Below, piece by piece: positions 10,301 to 18,342 of a DNA stretch of 50,202 bases. The stretch spans positions 1 to 50,202 of the forward strand of contig CAZWHQ010000032.1 of assembly GCA_964633715.1 (NCBI GenBank), written 5' to 3'. Numbering within the stretch: the stretch's first letter is position 1; every line of letters starts with the position of its first letter. This DNA comes from JAUWVG01 sp964633715. GTDB taxonomy: Bacteria; Acidobacteriota; Aminicenantia; Aminicenantales; Aminicenantaceae. The notes under the pieces are model-generated. The model worked only from the letters and a program-made list of their open reading frames with translations. It did not search any database and was not told the DNA's origin. The translations under genes were made by a program, and so were the position numbers.

Positions 10301-10467
10301 CAACCATTATGGGGCTGCTGCCCATCATGTGGGGACACGGAACGGGCTCTCAGGTCATGAAACGCATTGCCACACCTATGGTGGGCGGTTTGATTACATC
10401 CACGGTTTTAACCCTAATTGTTATTCCGGCCATCTATTATTTATGGCGCGGCCGCAAACTCCAATAA
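7360..10467 (+). CDS. cusA: CusA-type heavy-metal RND efflux transporter
   Basis: A 1035-residue inner-membrane proton-driven transporter of the heavy-metal-efflux RND (CzcA/CusA) family. The N-terminus IIEWSVNNRLLVILG, the first transmembrane segment, two large periplasmic loops and two blocks of transmembrane helices (about residues 335-540 and 870-1030) are as expected, including the conserved GIAIAIGAMVDAVIVMIENA segment. Length is full. The gene ends the copper operon and its stop codon touches a perfect hairpin at 10466-10492. Together with CopA it would clear copper from both cytoplasm and periplasm. Confidence 0.95.
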   Translation: MLEKIIEWSVNNRLLVILGMFAIIVAGFVSIQTTPVDAIPDLSDVQVIVLTEYPGQGPNVVEDQVTYPLTTAMLSVPYAKVVRGYSFFGFSLVYIIFEDGTDLYWARSRVLEYLNFAASRLPQGAIPQLGPDATGVGWVYEYVLNGGDQHDLQELRSIQDWYLKYELASVPGVSEVASIGGFVKQYQVEVDPLKLQAYSIPLQKVRMAIKRSNNDVGGRLVEMGETEFMVRGLGYIKSIEDLKKVPVGMGPNNMPILLKDIADVHIGPELRRGIAEWNGEGETVGGIIIMRFGENALEVIDGVKAKMEDLKKGLPEGVTIETAYDRSSLIKRAIATLKEKLLEEAIVVALIILVFLLHLRSSFVAIITLPLGVLLAFVVMRAQGLNANIMSLGGIAIAIGAMVDAVIVMIENAHKHMEKEPPENRKDHWGLIVKASKEVGPALFYSLLIITFSFIPVFSLQQQEGRLFKPLAFTKTYSMAAAALLAITVVPVLMGYFIRGKIRPETKHPLSRILIKLYRPVIHFVLKYKMATIVVALLIILVSVFPLTRIGGEFMPPLNEGDLLYMPTTLPGISITKAKELLQQTDKIIASFPEVKSVFGKIGRAETATDPAPLVMIETTIMLKDKEGWRPNMTIEKLTEELNDAVQFPGLTNAWTMPIKTRIDMLSTGIKTPVGIKLMGPDLQTLSDLGTRIEAVVRTIPGTSSVISERVTGGNYLDFTVNREAAARYGLTVGDVQDVIMSAIGGMNVTTTVEGLERYPINVRYNRELRDNLSALKRVLIPTPSGAQIPLGQVTEFEIKKGPAAIKSENARRTAWLYVDLRDIDVGTYVKMAKRVVDTTVEFPAGYSIVWSGQYEYMQRAQQRLQLVIPFTLLIIFLLLYFNFKNITESLIIMLSLPFALVGGIWLIWLNGYNMSVAVGVGFIALAGVAAETGVVMLLYIDNAYKDRLLHGQMNTRGDLHAAVVHGAVERVRPKLMTVMTTIMGLLPIMWGHGTGSQVMKRIATPMVGGLITSTVLTLIVIPAIYYLWRGRKLQ

Positions 10468-10492
10468 AAATTGGGGACAGTCCCCAATTTTT
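10466..10492. terminator. Perfect 12-bp palindrome, probable terminator/REP-like unit
   Basis: Left arm AAAAATTGGGGA (10466-10477), loop CAG, right arm TCCCCAATTTTT (10481-10492). The A-run/T-run flanks make it a potential bidirectional intrinsic terminator at the end of cusA. A related but degraded pair of the same TTGGGG/CCCCAA words lies at 28432-28482, so it may also belong to a repeat family. Confidence 0.7.
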
Positions 10493-10511
10493 CAATTTCT
10501 TTAAATAGTTT

Positions 10512-10540
10512 TTGACCTCCACATCTACATGTGCTATAAG
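10512..10540 (+). promoter_or_regulatory. Sigma70-type promoter of carAB
   Basis: TTGACC (10512-10517) and TATAAG (10535-10540) with 17-bp spacing. The first possible in-frame TTG codon of carA coincides with this -35 box, so it cannot be the true start if the promoter is real. Confidence 0.55.
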
Positions 10541-10550
10541 TTATCTAAAA

Positions 10551-11687
10551 TTGAAGAGAGAGACACAAAAATCTCGAAAAAACAACCCGCCTTCCCCCTT
10601 ATTTTTTCCCAAAATCGAATCTTTTAAGAAATATGAATTAATCCTTGAAGATGGTTCAATTTTTTGCGGTTATTCTTTTGGGGCAGATAAATCCATCTCT
10701 GGAGAGGTCGTGTTCAACACGGGAATGGTGGGCTATTATGAGTCGTTGACCGATCCCAGCTACAGAGGTCAGATCTTGACATTCACTTATCCTCTAATCG
10801 GAAATTATGGTGTCCCCGGTGATGAGGCTGCAGATCAGTTGGCTAAACACTTCGAATCGGACCAAATCCATGTGTCTGCCTTGATCGTTTCCGATTATTC
10901 CTTTTACTACAGTCATTGGAATGCAAAAAAAAGCCTGTCTCAATGGCTGAAAGAACAGAATATCCCCGCTCTTTTTGGAATAGATACTCGAGCTCTGACC
11001 AAATGTCTGAGAGAGAAAGGAACCATGCTCGGGAAAATAGTGTTTGAAGAGGATGTGGATTTTTACGATCCCTCTAAAACAAACCTCGCTAAAGAAGTTT
11101 CAATCGATTCTCCTGTTTCCTACAACACAAAAGGGAGAAAAAAAGTCATCCTTGTCGACTGTGGGGTGAAATACAATATTATCAGAAGTCTCATTCGAAG
11201 GGATTGTTGTGTTACGCGGGTTCCCTGCGATTATGATTTTTTCCAGCACGAGTTTGATGCCGTTATTTTATCCAATGGGCCGGGAGATCCGAAGATGTGC
11301 CAGGAAACTATTGCCCATGTGAAAAAGTGTATCAAATTGAATATTCCTACCCTTGGCATTTGCCTGGGAAACCAGATCCTTGCCCTGGCTGCCGGAGCCA
11401 ATACATACAAACTGAAATACGGGCACAGGAGCCAGAACCAGCCCAGCCTCGAGGTGGGAACAAAAAGATGTTATATCACGTCCCAGAACCACGGGTACGC
11501 AGTAGAGACAGAAACTCTCCCAGGGAATTGGACTCCATGGTTTCAAAACGTCAATGATGGGACAAACGAAGGGATTCGCCATAAAACCAAACCATGTATG
11601 TCGGTTCAATTTCATCCCGAACATACTCCCGGTCCCGTTGATACGGAGTTTTTGTTCGATGATTTTTTAAAAATTGTGGACAAATGA
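10551..11687 (+). CDS. carA: Carbamoyl-phosphate synthase small (glutaminase) subunit
   Basis: CarA releases ammonia from glutamine for CarB, feeding arginine and pyrimidine synthesis. The N-terminal CPSase small-chain domain (YELILEDGSIFCGYSFG onward) is followed by a class I glutamine amidotransferase domain with SNGPGDP, the nucleophile motif GICLGNQ and the His/Glu motif FHPEHTPGP. The 5' end is uncertain: no ATG or GTG in frame precedes the conserved start. The TTG at 10551 has no good ribosome binding site, and homologous sequence begins only around 10626. The end overlaps carB by 4 bp (ATGA), showing a two-gene operon. Everything except the N-terminal ~25 residues is secure. Confidence 0.92.
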   Translation: MKRETQKSRKNNPPSPLFFPKIESFKKYELILEDGSIFCGYSFGADKSISGEVVFNTGMVGYYESLTDPSYRGQILTFTYPLIGNYGVPGDEAADQLAKHFESDQIHVSALIVSDYSFYYSHWNAKKSLSQWLKEQNIPALFGIDTRALTKCLREKGTMLGKIVFEEDVDFYDPSKTNLAKEVSIDSPVSYNTKGRKKVILVDCGVKYNIIRSLIRRDCCVTRVPCDYDFFQHEFDAVILSNGPGDPKMCQETIAHVKKCIKLNIPTLGICLGNQILALAAGANTYKLKYGHRSQNQPSLEVGTKRCYITSQNHGYAVETETLPGNWTPWFQNVNDGTNEGIRHKTKPCMSVQFHPEHTPGPVDTEFLFDDFLKIVDK

Positions 11688-14600
11688 AAAAGGTCATAAT
11701 TCTAGGAAGCGGCGCGCTGAAGATCGGTCAGGCAGGGGAGTTCGATTACTCGGGCAGCCAGGCCATTAAAGCCCTCAGAGAGGAGGGCCTCAGTGTTGTG
11801 CTTGTCAATCCCAACATTGCCACCATCCAAACATCTGATTCTTTAGCTGAAAAAATATACTTTCTCCCTGTGACGGCTGACTTTGTCGAGAAGATTATCG
11901 AAAAAGAAAAACCTGACGGAATCCTTCTTGGTTTTGGCGGGCAGACCGCTCTTAACTGTGGAGTGGAACTTTTTCAAAAAGGCATTCTGGAAAAACATAA
12001 CGTTAAAGTCCTTGGAACATCCATTCAGGCCATAATGGACTGCGAAGACAGAAAAAATTTTGTCAACAAGCTCAAGGAGATCAAGGCGAAAGTGCCGAGG
12101 AGTTTAGCCGTATCTTCTGTAGAAGAGGCACTCGAAGCTGGCAAAAAGATAGGTTACCCTGTAATGGCTCGAGTGGCTTATGCTCTGGGTGGGTTGGGTT
12201 CGGGCATTTCAAACAATGAAAAAGAATTAGCCAAACGTGCCAAGAAGGCTTTTGCGTTCACCAACCAGATTCTTGTCGAAGAATACCTGGAAGGCTGGAA
12301 GGAAATAGAATATGAAGTGGTCCGTGACCGGCATGACAACTGTGTCACGGTCTGCAATATGGAAAACTTCGATCCGATGGGCATCCATACGGGGGAAAGT
12401 ATTGTTATCGCGCCCTCTCAAACATTGAGCAATTATGAGTACCATAAGCTCCGTGATATTTCGATTAGAGTGATCCGTCACCTGGGGATCGTTGGGGAAT
12501 GCAACATCCAGTTTGCCCTGGACAAAAAAAGTGACGATTGCAGGATCATCGAAGTTAATCCCAGATTGTCCAGGAGCAGTGCCCTGGCCTCAAAGGCGAC
12601 AGGTTATCCACTTGCTTTTGTTGCGGCCAAACTGGCTCTCGGGTATTCTTTAATCGACCTGAAAAATTCGATCACAAAAAGCACGATGGCTTGTTTCGAA
12701 CCGGCCCTGGATTACATTGTGGTCAAGCTTCCCCGGTGGGATCTCATAAAATTTAAAAGGGCTTCAAAAAAAATTGGCAGCGAGATGAAAAGTGTGGGTG
12801 AAGTTATGGCCATCGGGCGGACGTTCGAGGAAACACTCCAGAAAGCTATCCGGATGCTGCAGGTTGGGATGTATGGCGTTGTGTGCAATGACATTGTCTT
12901 TGAGAACCTGGAGAAAGCATTAATGGAGCCCACAGACAACCGTGTTTTTGGTGTGGCAGAGGCCTTGAAAAAATATTCCATCGATAAGATCCATGATTTA
13001 ACCCAGATCGATAGATGGTTTTTGGCAAAGATTAAAAATATCGTCGATCTCAACGAGGAGATAGAAAAACAGGGATTTGAAGGTTTGTCCGAGCGACTCC
13101 TCCGCAGGGCCAAGCAGCTGGGGTTTTCCGACAAGCAGATTTCCCTGACAGTGGACAGGCATAAGTTCGATATCAGAAATTTGAGGAAAAAATTTGGGAT
13201 TCAACCCTTTGTCAAGCAGATCGACACGTTAGGTGCGGAATATCCCGCAAAGACAAATTACCTCTATCTCACCTACAATGGAACTGAGGATGACATCGAT
13301 TTTTCAGACTCCAACAAAGTGATAGTCCTGGGATCGGGATCCTATCGGATCGGGTCATCTGTAGAGTTCGACTGGTGCTGTGTCAATGCTGTTTTAACTC
13401 TGAGGGAACAGGGGTATAAGACGATCATGATCAATTACAACCCGGAAACTGTCAGCACAGATTATGATATCTGTGATAAGCTTTATTTTGATGAGTTGAG
13501 CTTTGAAAGGGTGGCGGATATTTATGAGAAGGAAAATCCCGAAGGATTGATCATCTCTATGGGCGGACAGATTCCCAATAATCTGGCTATGAAATGCTTT
13601 GATTACGGGATCAAGATTTTAGGATCCTCACCGCTGAGCATCGATAGTGCAGAAAACCGGCACAAGTTTTCCGCTCTTCTCGATGAGTTGGGGATTGACC
13701 AGCCCCAGTGGGAAGAGCTGACTGGAATGAAAGAGGCCAAAACTTTTGCGGAAAAAGTTGGCTATCCCGTTCTCATCCGTCCTAGTTATGTACTCAGCGG
13801 CGCAGCCATGTCTGTAGCCCTAAACGATGCGGAATTGGAGTTTTATCTTGGCAAGGCATCCCGTATCAGCCCGGAATATCCGGTTGTCATCAGTAAATTT
13901 ATCGAAAATGCCAAGGAAATTGAGATTGATGCTGTGGCCAAAAAAGGCGAGCTGTTTGTCTATGCCATTTCCGAACATGTCGAAAATGCCGGAGTTCATT
14001 CCGGGGATGCCACCATGGTTCTGCCTCCTCAGAGAACTTATCTCGAAACGACAAGAAGGATGAAGAAAATTGCCAGACAGATTGCCAAGTCCCTTCAAAT
14101 TTGCGGGCCTTTTAACATCCAGTTTATTGCGAAAGATAACGATGTAAAAGTCATAGAATGCAACCTCCGTGCTTCGCGGTCGTTTCCCTTTGTATCCAAA
14201 ATATTCAAGATGAATTTTATCGATCTAGCCACAAAAATCATTATGGGGATAGACGTTCCTCAGATAGACAAATCCTGTTTTGAACTGGACTACGTTGGAG
14301 TAAAGGCGCCACAGTTTTCCTTCACCCGGATCAAAGGGGCCGATCCGGTCCTGAGTGTGGAAATGGCCTCCACAGGGGAAGTGGCCTGTATTGGAGACAG
14401 TTTTGAAGAAGCCTTCTTAAAATCTCTCCTTTCTGTGGGATTTTCTTATCCTAATAAAAATATTCTTTTGTCCACCGGTCCGTTTGAAAGCAAGGCTTTG
14501 TTTCTTCCCAATGCCAAGAGGCTGCACGACCTTGGTTACACACTTTTTGCTACACGAGGGACGGCCGATTTTATGAAATACCACGGGATTCCCTCTGAAG

Positions 14601-14854
14601 TTCTTTACTGGCCCCTGGAGAAAAGGGAACCTAACACTCTGTCCTACATTGAAAGCAAAAGCCTCGATCTTATCATCAATATCCCGAAAAATATTGAAGA
14701 AGAAGAGCTCACGAATGATTACTTGATCCGAAGAAAAGCGATCGATTTTAATATCCCTTTGATCACCAATCTCGAATTTGCGGAAAGGTTTATCGATGCC
14801 ATTGCCAAGATGGGGGTCGATGATCTGGCCATCCACTCCTGGGACGAATATTGA
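11684..14854 (+). CDS. carB: Carbamoyl-phosphate synthase large subunit
   Basis: A 1056-residue CarB with the normal duplicated layout. Two ATP-grasp halves each begin with a Rossmann-type motif (IILGSGALKIGQAGEFDYSG near residue 5 and VIVLGSGSYRIGSSVEFDW near residue 545), with an oligomerisation region between them and a C-terminal MGS-like regulatory domain (~930-1056). It makes carbamoyl phosphate from bicarbonate, ammonia and two ATP. It is translationally coupled to carA. No frameshift or missing block is evident. Confidence 0.96.
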   Translation: MKKVIILGSGALKIGQAGEFDYSGSQAIKALREEGLSVVLVNPNIATIQTSDSLAEKIYFLPVTADFVEKIIEKEKPDGILLGFGGQTALNCGVELFQKGILEKHNVKVLGTSIQAIMDCEDRKNFVNKLKEIKAKVPRSLAVSSVEEALEAGKKIGYPVMARVAYALGGLGSGISNNEKELAKRAKKAFAFTNQILVEEYLEGWKEIEYEVVRDRHDNCVTVCNMENFDPMGIHTGESIVIAPSQTLSNYEYHKLRDISIRVIRHLGIVGECNIQFALDKKSDDCRIIEVNPRLSRSSALASKATGYPLAFVAAKLALGYSLIDLKNSITKSTMACFEPALDYIVVKLPRWDLIKFKRASKKIGSEMKSVGEVMAIGRTFEETLQKAIRMLQVGMYGVVCNDIVFENLEKALMEPTDNRVFGVAEALKKYSIDKIHDLTQIDRWFLAKIKNIVDLNEEIEKQGFEGLSERLLRRAKQLGFSDKQISLTVDRHKFDIRNLRKKFGIQPFVKQIDTLGAEYPAKTNYLYLTYNGTEDDIDFSDSNKVIVLGSGSYRIGSSVEFDWCCVNAVLTLREQGYKTIMINYNPETVSTDYDICDKLYFDELSFERVADIYEKENPEGLIISMGGQIPNNLAMKCFDYGIKILGSSPLSIDSAENRHKFSALLDELGIDQPQWEELTGMKEAKTFAEKVGYPVLIRPSYVLSGAAMSVALNDAELEFYLGKASRISPEYPVVISKFIENAKEIEIDAVAKKGELFVYAISEHVENAGVHSGDATMVLPPQRTYLETTRRMKKIARQIAKSLQICGPFNIQFIAKDNDVKVIECNLRASRSFPFVSKIFKMNFIDLATKIIMGIDVPQIDKSCFELDYVGVKAPQFSFTRIKGADPVLSVEMASTGEVACIGDSFEEAFLKSLLSVGFSYPNKNILLSTGPFESKALFLPNAKRLHDLGYTLFATRGTADFMKYHGIPSEVLYWPLEKREPNTLSYIESKSLDLIINIPKNIEEEELTNDYLIRRKAIDFNIPLITNLEFAERFIDAIAKMGVDDLAIHSWDEY

Positions 14855-14856
14855 TC

Positions 14857-15105
14857 ATGTGTATTATTCAAACGAAAAGAACAACCATTAGTAGATTATC
14901 TCTTGATGATGCACCTTTCATCTTTGAACTCGTAAACACAGTGGAATGGTTACGTAATATCGGAGATAGAAATATTCATAATATTGAAGCAGCTGAACAA
15001 TACCTAAAAAACAGTTTTTTAAAAACCTATGAGCAGCGTGGGTACAGTTATTATTTGGTTAGAATTGAAAATAATTCACCTATTGGGATATGTAATTTTT
15101 TTTAA
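14857..15105 (+). pseudogene. Truncated GNAT-family acetyltransferase
   Basis: An 82-residue fragment matching the N-terminal half of RimJ/RimL-like GNAT acetyltransferases (TTISRLSLDDAPFIFELVN ... NIEAAEQYL ... SPIGICNFF). Full-length relatives are about 170-180 residues and continue with the acetyl-CoA-binding core, which is absent. The break falls in a T-run followed by an A-run (15098-15110), where a frameshift is plausible, but no continuation is seen downstream. The fragment is more AT-rich than carB and may be an acquired remnant. It starts 2 bp after the carB stop. Confidence 0.6.
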
Positions 15106-15145
15106 AAAGCATAATATAAGTATACTAAATTTATTGTGATAATAG

Positions 15146-15173
15146 TTGACAAAAGTTATCGAATAAATAAAAA
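15146..15173 (+). promoter_or_regulatory. Possible promoter of the YHS-domain gene
   Basis: TTGACA (15146-15151) is followed 16 bp later by TAAAAA (15168-15173) in a very AT-rich leader. The -35 is perfect, the -10 weak. Confidence 0.35.
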
Positions 15174-15205
15174 TAATAATGCAAGTATTTATCGAGGAGG
15201 CAAAA

Positions 15206-15895
15206 ATGTCTAAAAAATCAAGAATATTGACCATGTTTATGCTGATGACATTTGTACTGGTTCTAGCCGGAATTTCACAAATCCAGGCTGCAGAAAAAGT
15301 GATCTGTCCAGTAAGCGGCAAAGAGATTGAAAAGGCCGATGCGGCCGGTTCATTTGAGTACAAGGGAATAACGTATTATTTTTGCTGTGCCAACTGCGAG
15401 AAGCAGTTCAAAGAGAATCCCGAAAAGTACCTTGCTGTAGAACCCGGAACACTTCATCAGCATGAGGAAGAGGGAGAGCACGGAGAGCAAGAAGAACATG
15501 GCGAACATCAGGAGAACGTCAAAGCCATTGACCCTGTTTGCGGTATGGAAGTCACCATTGAGGGCGCGAAACACACATATGTATATAATGAAAAGACCTA
15601 TTATTTCTGTATGGCTGGCTGCAAAGAAAAATTCATGAAAAATCCTGAAGAGTACATCAAGGCCGCCGATGAGCAGGTGACCTGCCCAGTCAGCGGAGAA
15701 ACAATCAAAAAATCAGATGCGGCCGGATCCATGGAGTATAAAGGAACCACTTATTATTTTTGCTGTGCCGGCTGCCAGGATAAATTCAAGGCAAATCCCA
15801 CAAAATATGTCAAAGACAACGGAGCTAACGGATTAGAGCTTCTTGGTCAAGAGAAAGAAGGAGCCTGCTGCTCAACGACTATCAAGAAAAAATAA
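15206..15895 (+). CDS. Secreted protein with three YHS domains
   Basis: A 229-residue exported protein. The start ATG at 15206 follows GAGGAGG; an earlier in-frame start lacks a site. A signal peptide (residues ~1-28, ending IQAAEK) is followed by three YHS-type domains: CPVSGKEI ... FCCANCEKQF, DPVCGMEV ... FCMAGCKEKF, and CPVSGETI ... FCCAGCQDKF. A His/Glu-rich linker separates the first two, and a Cys pair near the C-terminus (ACCSTT) adds ligands. YHS domains occur in copper and other metal-handling proteins, so a periplasmic metal scavenger is likely. It lies near the copper island but is a separate transcription unit ending in a strong terminator. Confidence 0.88.
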   Translation: MSKKSRILTMFMLMTFVLVLAGISQIQAAEKVICPVSGKEIEKADAAGSFEYKGITYYFCCANCEKQFKENPEKYLAVEPGTLHQHEEEGEHGEQEEHGEHQENVKAIDPVCGMEVTIEGAKHTYVYNEKTYYFCMAGCKEKFMKNPEEYIKAADEQVTCPVSGETIKKSDAAGSMEYKGTTYYFCCAGCQDKFKANPTKYVKDNGANGLELLGQEKEGACCSTTIKKK

Positions 15896-15909
15896 TCTGA
15901 AATTCACGG

Positions 15910-15953
15910 AAAAAAAATCCCTTTTATTCAATAGAATAAGAGGGATTTTTTTT
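15910..15953. terminator. Bidirectional intrinsic terminator
   Basis: A 20-bp stem (left 15910-15929, right 15934-15953, loop AATA) pairs an A-run plus TCCCTTTTATTC with GAATAAGAGGGA plus a T-run, with a single G-U pair. It lies between the convergent YHS gene and the cysteine-synthase-like gene, and the latter's stop codon falls in its right arm. Confidence 0.9.
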
Positions 15954-16956
15954 ATTCGATTTTCTGGATATCCAGACCCACCTTTTCCAGCAGCCACTGG
16001 TCATTATAGATTGTGCTGAGATAACGTGTGGCGGCATCGGCGAATACAGTGACGATCCTGGCCTTGATGTCGATTTTTTTGGCCAATTGCAAACAGGTCC
16101 AAAGAACGGCTCCGCTGGATCCTCCTGCAAAAACAGCCTCTTGAAAGGCCAGCTTTCGGGTCATGCGGAATGCCTCAATGTCCGTGATTCGATAGATGTC
16201 ATCAATAAGGCTGAAATCCACACATTTTATGAGGAATTCGTCACCCAGTCCCTCGAGTAGATAGGGTCCGGGGGTGACGAGTGTTTTAGAGTAAAAGTAA
16301 TCATAAAACACCGAACCTTTGGGATCGACACCGATAATTTTTATATTCGGATCCTTTTCTTTAAGGTATTGCGCCACTCCAGAAATAGTGCCCCCGGTTC
16401 CCACTCCGGCCACAAAATAATCGATCTTGCCATCCATCTGCTCATAAATTTCAGGTCCTGTCGAGAGGTAATGTGCTTCGCTGTTATCGCGGTTGTTGTG
16501 CTGGTCCAGGTAATAACTGTTAGGCGTTTTCTCCACAATGAGGGGAGCGATATTGTTGTAACTTTTGGGCGATTCCGGCGGAAGGGTGTGGTCAACGAAA
16601 ACAAGTCCAACATTTAATGCCTTGAGGAACTTGATTTTTTCCGAACTGAGGTTGTCTCTCACGATCATTTTTAATCTATACCCCTTGATTGCACAGACCA
16701 TGGCCAGCGCAAGGGCTGTATTCCCTGATGAGTTGTCGATAATCGTCGCTCCCGGAGATAATCGGCCATCCTTTTCAGCTTTTTCTACCATATGGAAAGC
16801 AACACGGTCTTTTATACTTCCCATCGGGTTAAGAAATTCGAGTTTGGCGAATATCTCTACTGGGCTGTCCTTACTGAAATGATTAAGTTTAATGAGGGGA
16901 GTGTGTCCTATGCCTTCCAGTATGTTTGTGTGAAATATTTTCAAATGTTCGTTCAC
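15952..16956 (-). CDS. PLP-dependent cysteine synthase / cystathionine beta-synthase family enzyme
   Basis: A 334-residue fold-type II PLP enzyme of the CysK/CysM/CBS family. The PLP lysine is Lys49 in NPMGSIKDR; the substrate loop reads DNSSGNTA (usually TSGNTG), and VGTGGTISG binds the cofactor phosphate. It probably makes cysteine or cystathionine by beta-replacement from a serine derivative. There is no C-terminal CBS regulatory pair. The changed substrate loop and the YYLDQHNNRDN segment are closer to CBS-like than classic CysK proteins, so the exact substrate is open. It is transcribed alone, convergent to the YHS gene. Confidence 0.85.
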   Translation of the reverse strand: MNEHLKIFHTNILEGIGHTPLIKLNHFSKDSPVEIFAKLEFLNPMGSIKDRVAFHMVEKAEKDGRLSPGATIIDNSSGNTALALAMVCAIKGYRLKMIVRDNLSSEKIKFLKALNVGLVFVDHTLPPESPKSYNNIAPLIVEKTPNSYYLDQHNNRDNSEAHYLSTGPEIYEQMDGKIDYFVAGVGTGGTISGVAQYLKEKDPNIKIIGVDPKGSVFYDYFYSKTLVTPGPYLLEGLGDEFLIKCVDFSLIDDIYRITDIEAFRMTRKLAFQEAVFAGGSSGAVLWTCLQLAKKIDIKARIVTVFADAATRYLSTIYNDQWLLEKVGLDIQKIE

Positions 16957-17053
16957 CAGTCGCTCCTTTCCTCTTTCCAGTTCCTGGGTTGTAAGTTTTA
17001 CGAATGCTAAAGGAATCCAGTTTACAGCTTCGCTCTATCTCTGTCAAAATATG

Positions 17054-17144
17054 TTCCGGCGGAACCTGCTCCATCTTCGTCTGACCCGCCTTCCAAGCCA
17101 CCTCACCACCATGCTCCGCAGATGCACGGAGGTCTGCCGCCGGA
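17054..17144. repeat. Dispersed intergenic repeat, copy 1
   Basis: This spacer block shares long identical words with 41584-41658: CCTGCTCCATCTTCG, CTCACCACCATGCTCC, CAGATGCACGGA and TGCCGCCGG, in the same order and orientation with small gaps. No gene is supported in 16957-17247; apart from this repeat I see nothing else in the spacer. Confidence 0.7.
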
Positions 17145-17247
17145 TCACATCGGTCAATGAAAATTATCAAAGTATCGCAGGAGCAGTAAAGCATTCAGTC
17201 TTGAGCTGATAATAAGCATGAAATCTGGTATCCTATACACTGAAAAA

Positions 17248-18342
17248 ATGAAGAAAAAGCGTGTTGTTGTGGCCATGAGTGGAGGTGTGGATTCCTCTGT
17301 GGCCGCAGCTCTGCTTCTCGATCAGGGCTTTGACGTTGTGGGTGTCACGATGAATCTGTTCTCTCTTCCGAAAAAATACTGCAGGGATGAAGACGTCAAG
17401 AGCTGCTGTGGCTGGGGAGCGGCTGAGGATGCCCACCAGGTGGCCATGGTTTTGGGTATTCCCCACTATGTCATCGATATGCGCAAAGAATTTGAGGAAA
17501 AAGTGATTGCGGATTTCTGTGCGGAATATAAAATGGGCCGAACCCCCAATCCCTGCATTCGATGCAATGAGTTCATTAAGTTTGAAAACCTTCTTGAAAG
17601 AAGTATCAGTACAATGGATGCCGACTATTTGTCTACAGGTCATCATGTTCGCGTTGAATATGATACAGAGAAAAAAAGACATATGCTTAGAAAGGGAATA
17701 GATAAAGAAAAGGATCAGTCCTATTTCCTCTACACTTTGACACAAGATCAGTTGGCGCGAACTCTGATGCCTGTTGGCCATTTCGAAAAAAAAGATATCC
17801 GGAAAAAAGCTGAAGAATTGAACCTTCCTGTTGCACAACGTCCGGAGAGCCAGGAGATTTGTTTTGTTCCGGGCAATAATTATCCTCAATTCCTCCGGGA
17901 ACAAATTCCTCAGGCATTCCAGCTGGGCCCGATTGTTGATTCCGAGGGGAATGTCCTTGGACAGCATGAGGGAATTCTCCATTATACGGTCGGCCAGAGA
18001 AAAGGAATGGGCATAGCAGCGTCCCATCCTCTCTATGTTGTTTCAATAGATGCAGCAAATAATACAATAAAGGCCGGTCCGAATAAATTGCTCTTTGATA
18101 ACGAACTTACGGCTTCACAGATGAATTTTATTTCTGTATCTGAATTGAAAAATGAAACGACCCTTAAAGCAAAAATCCGGCACAAACACACTGAGGCAGA
18201 CGCCAATGTTACTCCTGAGAAAGAGGATAGGGTACATGTTATATTTGAGTCTCCGCAGAGAGCCATCACTCCCGGACAAGCCGTTGTTTTTTATGATGGT
18301 GAGACTGTTGTCGGAGGTGGAATTATTGATTCAAAGAGATAA
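17248..18342 (+). CDS. mnmA: tRNA-specific 2-thiouridylase
   Basis: A 364-residue MnmA (TrmU) that installs the 2-thio group on U34 of tRNA for Lys, Glu and Gln. The N-terminal PP-loop SGGVDSS, the catalytic Cys in NPCIRCN and the second Cys in QEICFVPG are all present, followed by the beta-barrel domain to residue ~360. The ATG at 17248 gives the usual family N-terminus (MKKKRVVVAMSGGVDSS); an in-frame ATG at 17218 adds ten residues and has no better ribosome site. The next gene probably starts inside its 3' end. Confidence 0.93.
   Translation: MKKKRVVVAMSGGVDSSVAAALLLDQGFDVVGVTMNLFSLPKKYCRDEDVKSCCGWGAAEDAHQVAMVLGIPHYVIDMRKEFEEKVIADFCAEYKMGRTPNPCIRCNEFIKFENLLERSISTMDADYLSTGHHVRVEYDTEKKRHMLRKGIDKEKDQSYFLYTLTQDQLARTLMPVGHFEKKDIRKKAEELNLPVAQRPESQEICFVPGNNYPQFLREQIPQAFQLGPIVDSEGNVLGQHEGILHYTVGQRKGMGIAASHPLYVVSIDAANNTIKAGPNKLLFDNELTASQMNFISVSELKNETTLKAKIRHKHTEADANVTPEKEDRVHVIFESPQRAITPGQAVVFYDGETVVGGGIIDSKR

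Noticed and set aside
16889..17194. Possible minus-strand small gene in the spacer before mnmA
   Set aside because: It overlaps the cysteine-synthase start and covers the dispersed repeat; no ribosome site and no domain. Kept only as a repeat.
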